DNA of 6,229 bases, taken from assembly GCA_030146385.1 (NCBI GenBank), contig JASLBX010000244.1, positions 1 through 6,229 of the forward strand, written 5' to 3'. Below the pieces are notes generated by a model. That model was not told where the DNA came from and searched no databases. It saw only the letters and a list, made by a program, of their open reading frames with translations. The position numbers and the translations under genes are program-made. The DNA comes from Jiangellaceae bacterium. GTDB lineage: Bacteria; Actinomycetota; Actinomycetes; Jiangellales; Jiangellaceae. How positions within the stretch are numbered: the first letter of the stretch is position 1; every line of letters starts with the position of its first letter. This document shows positions 1 through 6,040 of the stretch, one piece after another.

Positions 1-630
1 AAACCAGCCGACCTCACCTTCCAGCAGTGCGCCGCGCTGCCCATCTCCGGCTCGACCGCACTCCAGGCAGTCCGCGACCACGGCAACGTCAAGCCCGCAC
101 AGCAGGTGCTGATCATCGGCGCTTCCGGCGGTGTCGGCAGCTTCGCCGTCCAACTCGCCAAGCACTTCGGCGCCGAGGTCACCGGCGTGTGCAGTACAGC
201 CAAAGTGGACCTGGTCCGCGACCTCGGAGCCGATCACGTGATCGACTACAACCAGACCGACTTCGCAGACGGTAGCCGCCGCTACGACGTGATACTCGAC
301 ATCGGTGGAAACTCGCCCCTGGCCCGCCTGCGGCAGGCCCTCGCAGATGACGGGACCCTGGTGATCGTGGGAGGCGAAGGTGGGGGACGCTGGCTCGGTG
401 GAATAGATCGACAGCTGCGCGCGACGATGCTGTCGCCGTTCACGCGCCAGAAAATGGGCATGTTCATCAACCGCGAGAACCACCACGACATCACCACGCT
501 CGGCCAACTGGCCGAGGCCGGCCACATCACCCCAGCTCTCGACACCACATATCAGCTGGCCGATGCCCCCGCAGCAATCCGGCACGTCGAACAAGGCCGC
601 GCCCGCGGCAAAGTCGTCATCACCATCTGA
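1..630 (+). CDS. NAD(P)H-dependent quinone oxidoreductase / zinc-independent alcohol dehydrogenase (MDR superfamily), 5' end outside window
   Basis: This is a reading frame open from the left edge, 209 residues to a TGA stop, so an internal ATG at 106 is not the true start. Near residues 36-47 it has the Rossmann nucleotide-binding loop VLIIGASGGVGS, followed by AVQLAKHFGAEVTGVCST, typical of the NADPH-binding domain of medium-chain dehydrogenase/reductases of the quinone reductase branch. GADHVIDY (residues 77-84), YDVILDIGG (95-103) and the closing GRARGKVVITI are also characteristic of the family. Full-length members have about 310-330 residues, so roughly the first 110, mostly the GroES-like substrate domain, lie outside the window. 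No zinc-binding cysteine cluster is visible in the part shown. Family members reduce quinones or activated alkenes in the cytoplasm; the substrate here cannot be told. It faces the next gene tail to tail across 19 bases, with no hairpin seen between them. Confidence 0.9.
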   Translation, partial: KPADLTFQQCAALPISGSTALQAVRDHGNVKPAQQVLIIGASGGVGSFAVQLAKHFGAEVTGVCSTAKVDLVRDLGADHVIDYNQTDFADGSRRYDVILDIGGNSPLARLRQALADDGTLVIVGGEGGGRWLGGIDRQLRATMLSPFTRQKMGMFINRENHHDITTLGQLAEAGHITPALDTTYQLADAPAAIRHVEQGRARGKVVITI

Positions 631-649
631 GCAGTCCCCAAATCCTTGG

Positions 650-1053
650 CTAACCGTCCCATTCGGAGGCGAGGATGGCATAGGCGACCGTGTCGGCGAA
701 GTCGTCCCGGGCGTAGTTCCGGTCGAGCGCACGCAGATCGTCGGCCTTGGGCGGACGGTGGACCGTCGCCGATCCCGATGCGGAGACGTAGCTGCGAGTG
801 GTGCCCTCGTTACCTCGACGCAAAAGGTTTCCTGCCCAGTGCGCTCGACGTTGCGCGTCTTCACGTCCCGGCCACCGGCGAGGAACCGCACCTGACCCTC
901 GGTGTACAGGAAATGGACGCGAACTGAGTGGATGCAGCCGCCGTCGCTCAGCGAGGAGAACACGCCTACGAGCGGACGCGAGAGCAGCTCGACGGCCTCG
1001 TCATGCGTCAGGCGGCGCTTGTTGGGGTCTGCTTCCTGAATCATCAGATTCAT
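650..1053 (-). pseudogene. Pyridoxamine 5'-phosphate oxidase-like (flavin/F420 split-barrel) protein, broken by one frameshift
   Basis: Reading leftward from ATG at 1053 (upstream GAGCGAGG; a second in-frame ATG lies at 1044) gives about 81 residues, including RLTHDEAVELLSRPLVGVFS, then IHSVRVHFLYTEGQVRFL and DVKTRNVERTG. This matches the N-terminal and central strands of small actinobacterial PPOX-family proteins, where a charged K-T-x-N-V-E-R segment follows the barrel strands. At about 805-813 the similarity moves to another frame, which reads EGTTRSYVSASGSATVHRPP and on through DDLRALDRNYARDDFADT to a TAG stop at 652-650. One missing base (or two extra) explains the break. Joined, the product would be about 134 residues, near the family's usual length, so the gene looks otherwise complete. 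Members bind FMN or F420 and act as small reductases or protective oxidases; the exact cofactor cannot be assigned. A sequencing error is an alternative to true inactivation. Confidence 0.75.
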
Positions 1054-1250
1054 CCTCGCTCACCCCTATCGCTGAATGAGTCTGTCCCCATGGCGAGATC
1101 GCACTGCAAGGGAACGTCCTCTCCATGAAGACGGGCCTGCTGGCCGCTGGTGCTGATTGGCATGGCGGCTACTCCGGTGGGCGTGGTTCGCCGTCGGTTA
1201 CGACGTGAGGGTTCAGGTGAAGCCTTGTGGTCCTGCGTCGGCTTCGCACT

Positions 1251-1597
1251 GGCCAGGCCTACTCGCCCTTGCGCAGCATCGCGAAGGTTGCCGAGCAGGA
1301 ACGCTGCGACTAGCCCGGCGGCGTAGGCCCCATTCGCAACACGACGAGCCGACCGTCGACGAACGAGAATGCGGCAGCGAGCAGCCACACTGCGGCCGGC
1401 GCCGCGAACGGGAAGCGGCGGCGGCCGAGCAGCGGCAGCACCACGAGCGCGATCGCCGGCACGGCGAACCACAATGGCGTGCGCGGCGCTTCGGCTGCGT
1501 CCTGCCGGAGCAACACTTCAAGCACGACCGCGGTCGCCGCGAGCACGATCAGCACATCGAATCCGTGGCTGCGCACCAGGTAGACGAGCCGGCTCAT
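1251..1597 (-). pseudogene. Remnant of a sensor histidine kinase: N-terminal membrane domain only, frameshifted
   Basis: From ATG at 1597 the frame reads MSRLVYLVRSHGFDVLIVLA, a stretch ending in PLLGRRRFPFAAPAAVWLL and then FSFVDGRLVV. This is the layout of the N-terminal multi-helix domain (DUF7134 type) of actinobacterial two-component histidine kinases, with three hydrophobic helices and the usual short Arg-rich loop before the third. At about 1335-1340 the original frame runs into a stop after a few unrelated residues, while the neighbouring frame continues with ANGAYAAGLVAAFLLGNLRD to about 1251, the expected fourth helix. A single lost base explains the switch. No dimerisation/phosphoacceptor (HisKA_3) domain, no ATPase domain and no partner response regulator follow; the sequence from 1250 down to the next gene at 1053 is unrelated. 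The gene is therefore both frameshifted and truncated and should be non-functional as a kinase. Confidence 0.65.
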
Positions 1598-1780
1598 GCC
1601 TCGAACGTACTCCCCGCACTAATGGCCCGCGTCCGACCAAGGTACGAGGTGGAAATCATCGCTTGGTCCGAGCTCGAATACGGCCTTCTTACGATGTGCG
1701 GAACCAGGTCGCGGCCGACCCTGTGGGCATGAGACCTCCGAGCACACCTTCATCGTGATCACCGCGTACCATCCGATTTC

Positions 1781-4426
1781 TTATCCGTCGAGGCCGAGCG
1801 CCGCGGCTAGCTCGGCCTCGGTCGGATTTCGCAGAACTCGACGGTCACGCGTGATCGCCACTGGCGTTTCCTCGGGGCCGACGCCCAGTCGCTGCAGGAC
1901 AGTGGAGGCATGCTCGTCGGTGTCGAGGTCGAGCCATGAGTGAATGACGTCTCGGGCGGTGAGGAACTCGAGCAACCGCTGTGCTGCGGAGGATGCCCCA
2001 GATCCAACGATCTTCACTGCCGTCTGTTCGATGACGTATGACCTGCGGAGCAGGTAGGCCCGCAAGACTACGTCGCGGAGCTGTGGATCAGCGTTGAGTG
2101 CGGTCCTGAGACGCTCAGTCGGGACGGCCAGCACCTCCCCGTCCTGCTGTGCCACCGGGGTTAGGAACATCGCCTCGCCGCGGAGCGTGCCAAGTCCACC
2201 GAGGAACCTCCCGGGTCCGTGGACGGCGCGAACCCGGTTGTCCTGGCCGTAACCGTCAACCGCCGCCACCGCGCCCGAGATCACGACGACGAAGTCGGCA
2301 CTCGGATCGCCGTCGCCGAAGAGGGGTTCTCCGGCCGCCACCTGACGCCGCTCACCGAATCGCGAGAGAGCGGCGATCTGGTCCGAGGTCAGGCGAGGGA
2401 AGACACCTTCGTTGTCGGGCGTCTCCTCCAGGCCGTCCAGTACGAGCGGTGCGGTGTTCGCGGCGGACGCCCGCAGCCGGCCGACCGCAGGTATGCCGGG
2501 TCCTTCCGGGCGAAAGCGCATCGCTTCAGATGGAGCTTCGACCGCTGGCGGCGGCTGCCCGCCGGTCAACGCCGCCGTGAGCGCCTCCTCGTCGTACCGG
2601 CCGACCTGACGGCGGCCGTTGACAAAGAAGGTGGGCGTGCCGGTGGCGCCGCTGGCTTCTGCGCTTGCCACGTCTTCGCGAACACGGGCAGCGTGGAGTC
2701 CGGTGCCGAGGTCGCGCGAGAAGCGTTCGACGTCGAGACCGAGTACCGCTGCGTGGGTGAGCAGGTCCGGTGGTTCGAGCTGATCCTGGTGAGTGAACAG
2801 GCGGTCGTGCGTCTCCCAGAACGCGCCCTGGGCTGCCGCGGCCTCGGCCGCTTCCGCGGCCAGGATGGCGTTGGGGTGCACGTCAGCGAGAGGTAGGTGC
2901 CGGAAGACGTAGCGAAGGTCGTCACCGAAGCGTTCTCTGAGCGCGTCGACGACGCCCGTAACCCGGCTGCAGAACGGGCACTCGAAGTCGCCGTACTCGA
3001 CGAGCGTGAGGGACGCGTCGACCGGACCGCGAATGTGGTCGCGCGCCGGGTCGACCGGCCGATCGAGGACCATGGGCCGGCTGGCGGTGCGCTCGCCGCG
3101 CAGCACGGCCGCCAGGCGGAACACCACCCAGCTGGTGAGCGTCGCGAGGACGGCGGCGACCAGGATGCCCACCGTTGCGGCGTCGAGCAGTTCGGTACTA
3201 GTGAACGCGAGGTTGGCGATCAGCAGGGAGACGGTGAAGCCGATGCCCGACAACGCGGCGCCACCGATCACCTGTCCTTCACCGACACCCTGCGGCAGCG
3301 GGCCAACCCCCAGCCGAGAGCTTGCCAGCGCCGCTACACCGATGCCGACCGTCTTGCCGATCACAAGTCCGGCCACTACGCCCCACATGACCGGAGACGT
3401 CATCGCCTCGCTGAGGAGTCCTCCCCGCAGGTCGACACCGGCATTGGCCAGGACGAACAACGGCACGATCGCGTACGCGACAGCCGGGTGCAGGATCACC
3501 TGAAGCCGCTCGTTCATGGACACGGACTGCTGCAATGCCTTGCGGGCGGCGTAGCCAACGTCCGGAAGCGGCGCCTGCTGAAAGGCGCGGAACCGGGCCG
3601 CAACGCGCTCGACATCGCTACGGCGCGCGGGATGCGCCCCGATCAGCAGACCGGCGGCCATGCCCGCGATCGACGCGTGCAGCCCGGATTGGACGGTCGC
3701 CACCCAGAGCACCAGGAGCACGACGGCATACGCCGAGTAGCGCCACTCGCCCCGCCGCGAGAGAAGCGCAATCACGGCCAGTGAGGCGGCCGCGATGGCG
3801 AGCGACACCAGATCCAGTGAGCTTGAGTAGACGACGCCGATGACAGCGACAGCGACCAGGTCGTCGAACACGGCGACCGAGAGCAGGAAGATCCGCAGCT
3901 GGGTGGAGCTCGCCGGGCCGACGATCGCCAGCGCACCCAGCACCAAGGCCGTGTCCGTGGCGATCACCACGCCCCAGCCGCTGGCCGCCTCGCCCGACGG
4001 GTTGATCGCCAGGTACAGCAGCGCCGGGACCGCCATGCCGGCCAGGGCGCCCAGCACCGGCACGACGACGCGTCGTGGCTCGGTCAGCTCACCCATCGAC
4101 AGCTCGCGCCGGACCTCGAGCCCAATGACCAGGAAGAACAGGGCCATGAAGCCATCGCCGACCCAGTGGCCCAGGTCCATGGCCAGCTCCGCGCCTCCGA
4201 CCTGCACGGTTGCCTCGGTGTGCACGAGCGACTCGTAGGCGTCGGACCACGGCGAGTTCGCCCACACCATCGCGACAACCACAGCCGCGAGCATGAGTCC
4301 GGCGCCGCCCGCCTCGGTCGCCAGAAACCGGCGCAGCGGCTCCCGCATCTGCGCCACGAGCACGCGCCGCACCGGCCGCGACTGGCCACCGCCGGTTGCG
4401 CCGTTTCTGAGCTTCCGCGTCGTCAC
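1781..4426 (-). CDS. nhaA: Four-module fusion: NhaA Na+/H+ antiporter - DsbA-like thiol oxidoreductase - cyclic-nucleotide-binding-like domain - glutaredoxin-like domain (881 aa)
   Basis: The frame starts at GTG 4426, preceded by AGGATAGGG, and stops at TAA (1783-1781). Residues about 30-440 are a full-length NhaA: LEVRREL (103-109), ATDTA with D158, the VFDDL Asp pair D188/D189 (E. coli D163/D164), IGKTVGIG with K358 (E. coli K300) and GIGFTVSLLIANLAF (394-408). Ion-pathway residues are present, so exchange of Na+ for H+ across the inner membrane is expected. Residues about 465-620 are a DsbA/Thioredoxin_4 domain with CPFC at 483-486 and cis-proline GTPTFFVNG (P598). Residues about 676-795 resemble a cAMP-receptor-like barrel, and 803-879 a glutaredoxin-like fold with ETPVAITRDRRVLRNPTEAE but no cysteine. 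NhaA-DsbA fusions are known in actinobacteria; the two extra modules look taken from a cyclic-nucleotide-domain thioredoxin reductase. C483 and C486 are the only cysteines. M27 (4348) is an alternative start, lacking an obvious ribosome site. Confidence 0.93.
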   Translation of the reverse strand: MTTRKLRNGATGGGQSRPVRRVLVAQMREPLRRFLATEAGGAGLMLAAVVVAMVWANSPWSDAYESLVHTEATVQVGGAELAMDLGHWVGDGFMALFFLVIGLEVRRELSMGELTEPRRVVVPVLGALAGMAVPALLYLAINPSGEAASGWGVVIATDTALVLGALAIVGPASSTQLRIFLLSVAVFDDLVAVAVIGVVYSSSLDLVSLAIAAASLAVIALLSRRGEWRYSAYAVVLLVLWVATVQSGLHASIAGMAAGLLIGAHPARRSDVERVAARFRAFQQAPLPDVGYAARKALQQSVSMNERLQVILHPAVAYAIVPLFVLANAGVDLRGGLLSEAMTSPVMWGVVAGLVIGKTVGIGVAALASSRLGVGPLPQGVGEGQVIGGAALSGIGFTVSLLIANLAFTSTELLDAATVGILVAAVLATLTSWVVFRLAAVLRGERTASRPMVLDRPVDPARDHIRGPVDASLTLVEYGDFECPFCSRVTGVVDALRERFGDDLRYVFRHLPLADVHPNAILAAEAAEAAAAQGAFWETHDRLFTHQDQLEPPDLLTHAAVLGLDVERFSRDLGTGLHAARVREDVASAEASGATGTPTFFVNGRRQVGRYDEEALTAALTGGQPPPAVEAPSEAMRFRPEGPGIPAVGRLRASAANTAPLVLDGLEETPDNEGVFPRLTSDQIAALSRFGERRQVAAGEPLFGDGDPSADFVVVISGAVAAVDGYGQDNRVRAVHGPGRFLGGLGTLRGEAMFLTPVAQQDGEVLAVPTERLRTALNADPQLRDVVLRAYLLRRSYVIEQTAVKIVGSGASSAAQRLLEFLTARDVIHSWLDLDTDEHASTVLQRLGVGPEETPVAITRDRRVLRNPTEAELAAALGLDG

Positions 4427-4439
4427 GTCAGCCCTATCC

Positions 4440-4541
4440 TCAGCTGTCCCGTGGCACTACCGTGCCGTCCGGGCGCCGAGACGAAACCTGCAGCTCCGGC
4501 GCACCACCGAGCCGGCTCAGCTCCTCTGGCGTCCACGTCAT
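4440..4541 (-). pseudogene. N-terminal stub of a DUF2255-like protein (33 codons), directly upstream of the NhaA fusion
   Basis: ATG at 4541 is preceded by GAGAGGA with about 8 bases of spacing, a good ribosome site. The frame gives MTWTPEELSRLGGAPELQVS then SRRPDGTVVPRDS and TGA (4442-4440). The W-T-P-E-E-L opening, the ELQVSSRRPDGT segment and their spacing match the start of DUF2255 proteins, which are normally about 120-130 residues and continue with a W-V-V-R-V-G-D type strand. None of that continuation is found here in any frame. The stop lies 13 bases before the GTG of the fusion gene, so the two are probably read on one transcript and may be translationally coupled. It could be a dead fragment left by the rearrangement that placed the antiporter here, or it could now serve as a short leader ORF. 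The family assignment is from memory of conserved residues, and DUF2255 has no known function. Confidence 0.55.
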
Positions 4542-4644
4542 TGTTGGATCCTCTCGGCGGGGGCAGACGTCCTCTCCACGCCATAACAGCACGCAGACCG
4601 CGCCCGTGGGAGTTCCTGTCGTTCCAGGTAACGCTGGTACCTCC

Positions 4645-4657
4645 CTCGCTGCGCGAG
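4645..4657 (-). terminator. Possible weak hairpin after the MmyB-type regulator
   Basis: The sequence CTCGC-TGC-GCGAG forms a 5-bp stem with a 3-base loop, 17 bases beyond the stop of the regulator gene (4675). A second small hairpin, AGGTA-ACGCTGG-TACCT, lies at 4626-4642. Neither is followed by a T-run, so neither fits a classical intrinsic terminator; actinobacteria do use hairpins without U-tracts, but stems this short also arise by chance in such GC-rich DNA. The remaining sequence up to the DUF2255-like stub at 4541 shows no other gene. Confidence 0.2.
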
Positions 4658-4674
4658 AACGCAGTCAAGGCAGC

Positions 4675-5571
4675 TCAGTCGACGGTGGTTCCGGTCTGCT
4701 CGCTGAACTCGGCTGCCTCCTGGGTGACCGCCCAGGAAGCCAGCACTTTGAGGGCGTCGGATGTGGGTGAGCCGGCGGGCGCGGTGTAGACGTTCAGGAC
4801 GAGTCCGGGCTCGGAGGGCAACTCCAGGGATTCGAAGTTGAGATCCAACTGCGCGACCACCGGGTGGCGCAGTCGCTTCTGGCCGCTGCGGTAGAACTGC
4901 ACGTCGTGCGAAGCCCAGCGCTGGCGGAAGATCTCGCTGCGGGTGGACAGCTCCCCGACAAGCTCGATCAGCGCTTGGTCGTGCGGATTGCGGCCCGCCT
5001 CCAGGCGCAGCATCGCGGCGGCGTCGTTGGCGATCCGCTCCCAGTCGACGAAGAACTCCTTCGCGGCCGGATCCAGATAGACGAACCGGGTTATGTTCAC
5101 AGGCCGGCGTGGGTCGGCCAGGACAGGAGAGTAGAGCGCGCGGGCGAGGCGGTTCATGGCGAGGATGTCGTGCCGACCGTTGCGCACCCAGGCGGGCGCG
5201 TCGGTGATGGCGTCCAGCACCTGTTGAATGGCGGGACGCACGGTGGTCGACCGCGTGCGGCTCTGGCGGCCGCGGCTCCGGCCCGCCGCCCCTGCTAGGG
5301 CGAAAAGGTGGTCGCGCTCGGCCTCGTCCAGCTGGAGCGCTCGGGCCAGGGCGTCGAGCACGCTGTCCGACGCGCCGGAGAGGTTGCCGCGCTCCATCCG
5401 GACGTAGTAGTCGACCGAGACGCCGGCCAGCATCGCGACCTCCTCCCGGCGCAGCCCTGTGACGCGCCGGTTCCCGCCGTATGCCGGCAACCCGGCCTGT
5501 TCGGGTGTGATGCGTGCCCGCCGCGAGGTGAGAAACTTGCGGACCTCGGCGCGATGGTCGATCTGGCCCAT
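4675..5571 (-). CDS. Helix-turn-helix transcriptional regulator, XRE family with MmyB-type ligand-binding domain (298 aa)
   Basis: This is a cytoplasmic DNA-binding regulator. Residues about 5-75 are the HTH region: DHRAEVRKFLTSRRARITPE, then YGGNRRVTGLRREEVAMLAG and VSVDYYVRMERGNLSGAS, the hallmark of this actinobacterial family. Residues about 112-283 are the MmyB-like domain, a PAS-like fold thought to bind a small molecule, with DAPAWVRNGRHDILAMNRLA, then WERIANDAAAMLRLEAGRNP and an FRQRWASHDVQFYRSGQKRL segment. The ATG at 5571 gives the usual family length of 280-300; the frame is open 111 codons further upstream, but that extension is not family-like. There is no Shine-Dalgarno before the ATG, while TACCGT (5583-5578) sits 6 bases upstream, as expected for a -10 element of a leaderless transcript; no good -35 is seen. 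Such regulators usually control an adjacent oxidoreductase gene, often a divergent one. No divergent gene is present here, so the target is unclear. Confidence 0.9.
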   Translation of the reverse strand: MGQIDHRAEVRKFLTSRRARITPEQAGLPAYGGNRRVTGLRREEVAMLAGVSVDYYVRMERGNLSGASDSVLDALARALQLDEAERDHLFALAGAAGRSRGRQSRTRSTTVRPAIQQVLDAITDAPAWVRNGRHDILAMNRLARALYSPVLADPRRPVNITRFVYLDPAAKEFFVDWERIANDAAAMLRLEAGRNPHDQALIELVGELSTRSEIFRQRWASHDVQFYRSGQKRLRHPVVAQLDLNFESLELPSEPGLVLNVYTAPAGSPTSDALKVLASWAVTQEAAEFSEQTGTTVD

Positions 5572-5773
5572 GCCAACACGGTAGGCGGAGACCTGCGCAT
5601 GTGGGGGACACTGGCAGTACCCGGAACGACCGTGCCTTCGGCGCATTGTTCCGAGCAGCTTCATCGAAGTGCCCAGGGAATGGGGGCCTGAGTCGCGGAG
5701 CAACAGCACAGCCCCGTCGTCCGGCGCTGACCGTCCGAACAGAGGTCGGCACGCCGCTGATGTCGTCAGTGGG

Positions 5774-5965
5774 TCACTGCGCCGCGTCCAGGTCATGATC
5801 TTCGTGCTGGATCCAACGTATGCGGTAAGGACCGAATCCGGCCGCGTGCGCACCAGCGTGACCCGCCGGCCGCCGGCAGCGGTAGACGAGTGAGTGCAGG
5901 TCACGGCAGGAGTCCCGGAAGCTCGTATAGGCGAATTCGAGATCCAGGCGGTCGTCGTCGGGCAT
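5774..5965 (-). CDS. Small Cys/His-containing hypothetical protein (63 aa)
   Basis: The start at ATG 5965 is set by the strong ribosome site GGAGGAGGAGGT just upstream; the frame is open further up to 6142, but that part has no ribosome site and no protein-like composition. The product begins MPDDDRLDLEFAYTSFRDSC and contains C20, C30, H36 and H40 in the order C-RDLHSLVYR-C-RRPAGHAGAHAAG, ending with an acidic EDHDLDAAQ tail. A Cys followed by R-R-P-x-G-H-x-G-x-H is a pattern seen in many short uncharacterised proteins of actinobacteria and their phages and suggests a small metal-binding knuckle; this is inference. There is no signal peptide or membrane segment, so it should be cytoplasmic. 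It lies 202 bases upstream of the MmyB-type regulator on the same strand, and a possible LexA-type site lies 52 bases before its start. The function is unknown. Confidence 0.72.
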   Translation of the reverse strand: MPDDDRLDLEFAYTSFRDSCRDLHSLVYRCRRPAGHAGAHAAGFGPYRIRWIQHEDHDLDAAQ

Positions 5966-5969
5966 AGGC

Positions 5970-5981
5970 ACCTCCTCCTCC
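5970..5981 (-). promoter_or_regulatory. Strong ribosome binding site of the 63-aa small protein
   Basis: On the minus strand GGAGGAGGAGGT is followed by GCCT and ATG. It is the best Shine-Dalgarno match in the window, complementary to the 16S rRNA anti-Shine-Dalgarno over three overlapping registers, and it fixes the start of the small gene at 5965. Confidence 0.8.
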
Positions 5982-6017
5982 GGGGACACGCCCTGGCGCG
6001 ACGGCGATGTCACGGAA

Positions 6018-6029
6018 GAACGTGTGTTC
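6018..6029. promoter_or_regulatory. Candidate LexA-type (SOS) operator, GAAC-N4-GTTC
   Basis: The plus strand reads GAACGTGTGTTC, a perfect match to the core GAAC-N4-GTTC of the actinobacterial LexA box. The fuller consensus TCGAAC-N4-GTTCGA is only partly matched: the right flank is GT rather than GA and the left flank is AA rather than TC. It lies 52 bases upstream of the 63-aa gene and just downstream of a -10-like hexamer, a good position for repression. Eight fixed bases would occur by chance about once per 65 kb of random sequence, so the placement is suggestive rather than decisive. Confidence 0.4.
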
Positions 6030-6040
6030 GTACACCGCCG

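Noticed and set aside
232..243. Perfect 12-base palindrome GATCACGTGATC.
   Set aside because: It lies inside the conserved GADHVIDY coding segment of the oxidoreductase, where these codons are expected; there is no second copy and no regulatory context.
1..1053. The minus-strand frame of the PPOX-like gene stays open past the frameshift all the way to the left window edge.
   Set aside because: After about 808 the translation loses family similarity and becomes the in-register antisense of the oxidoreductase gene; the open frame is a GC-bias effect, not a long fusion protein.
1200..1222. ACGTGAGGGTTCAGG, which resembles one half of the operators used by MerR-type regulators.
   Set aside because: The mirror half (CCTCACGT) with correct spacing is absent, and no MerR gene or promoter-like -10/-35 pair is nearby.
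1157..1732. Plus-strand open frame of 191 codons across the sensor-kinase remnant.
   Set aside because: It has low-complexity, Arg/His-rich composition and lies antisense to the frames with kinase-sensor similarity.
1680..1790. Plus-strand frame ending in a strand-like segment ETSEHTFIVITAYHP, reminiscent of the last strand of small toxin folds.
   Set aside because: It has no start codon with a ribosome site, no upstream domain similarity, and it overlaps the stop end of the fusion gene; too short to support as a gene or remnant.
2897..3784. Plus-strand open frame of 295 codons, and another at 2219-2896, opposite the fusion gene.
   Set aside because: They are antisense to well-conserved NhaA and DsbA coding sequence, are rich in Arg, Ala and His, and have no recognisable motifs; such frames are a by-product of high third-position GC.
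4538..5752. Minus-strand open frame of 404 codons overlapping the MmyB-type regulator.
   Set aside because: It is a shadow frame of the regulator, with Arg/Pro-rich sequence and no domain signature.
5572..5904. A 111-codon upstream extension of the MmyB-type regulator.
   Set aside because: Family members begin at the DHRAEVRKFL segment; the extension has no conserved features and unlikely composition, and the internal ATG at 5571 gives the normal length.
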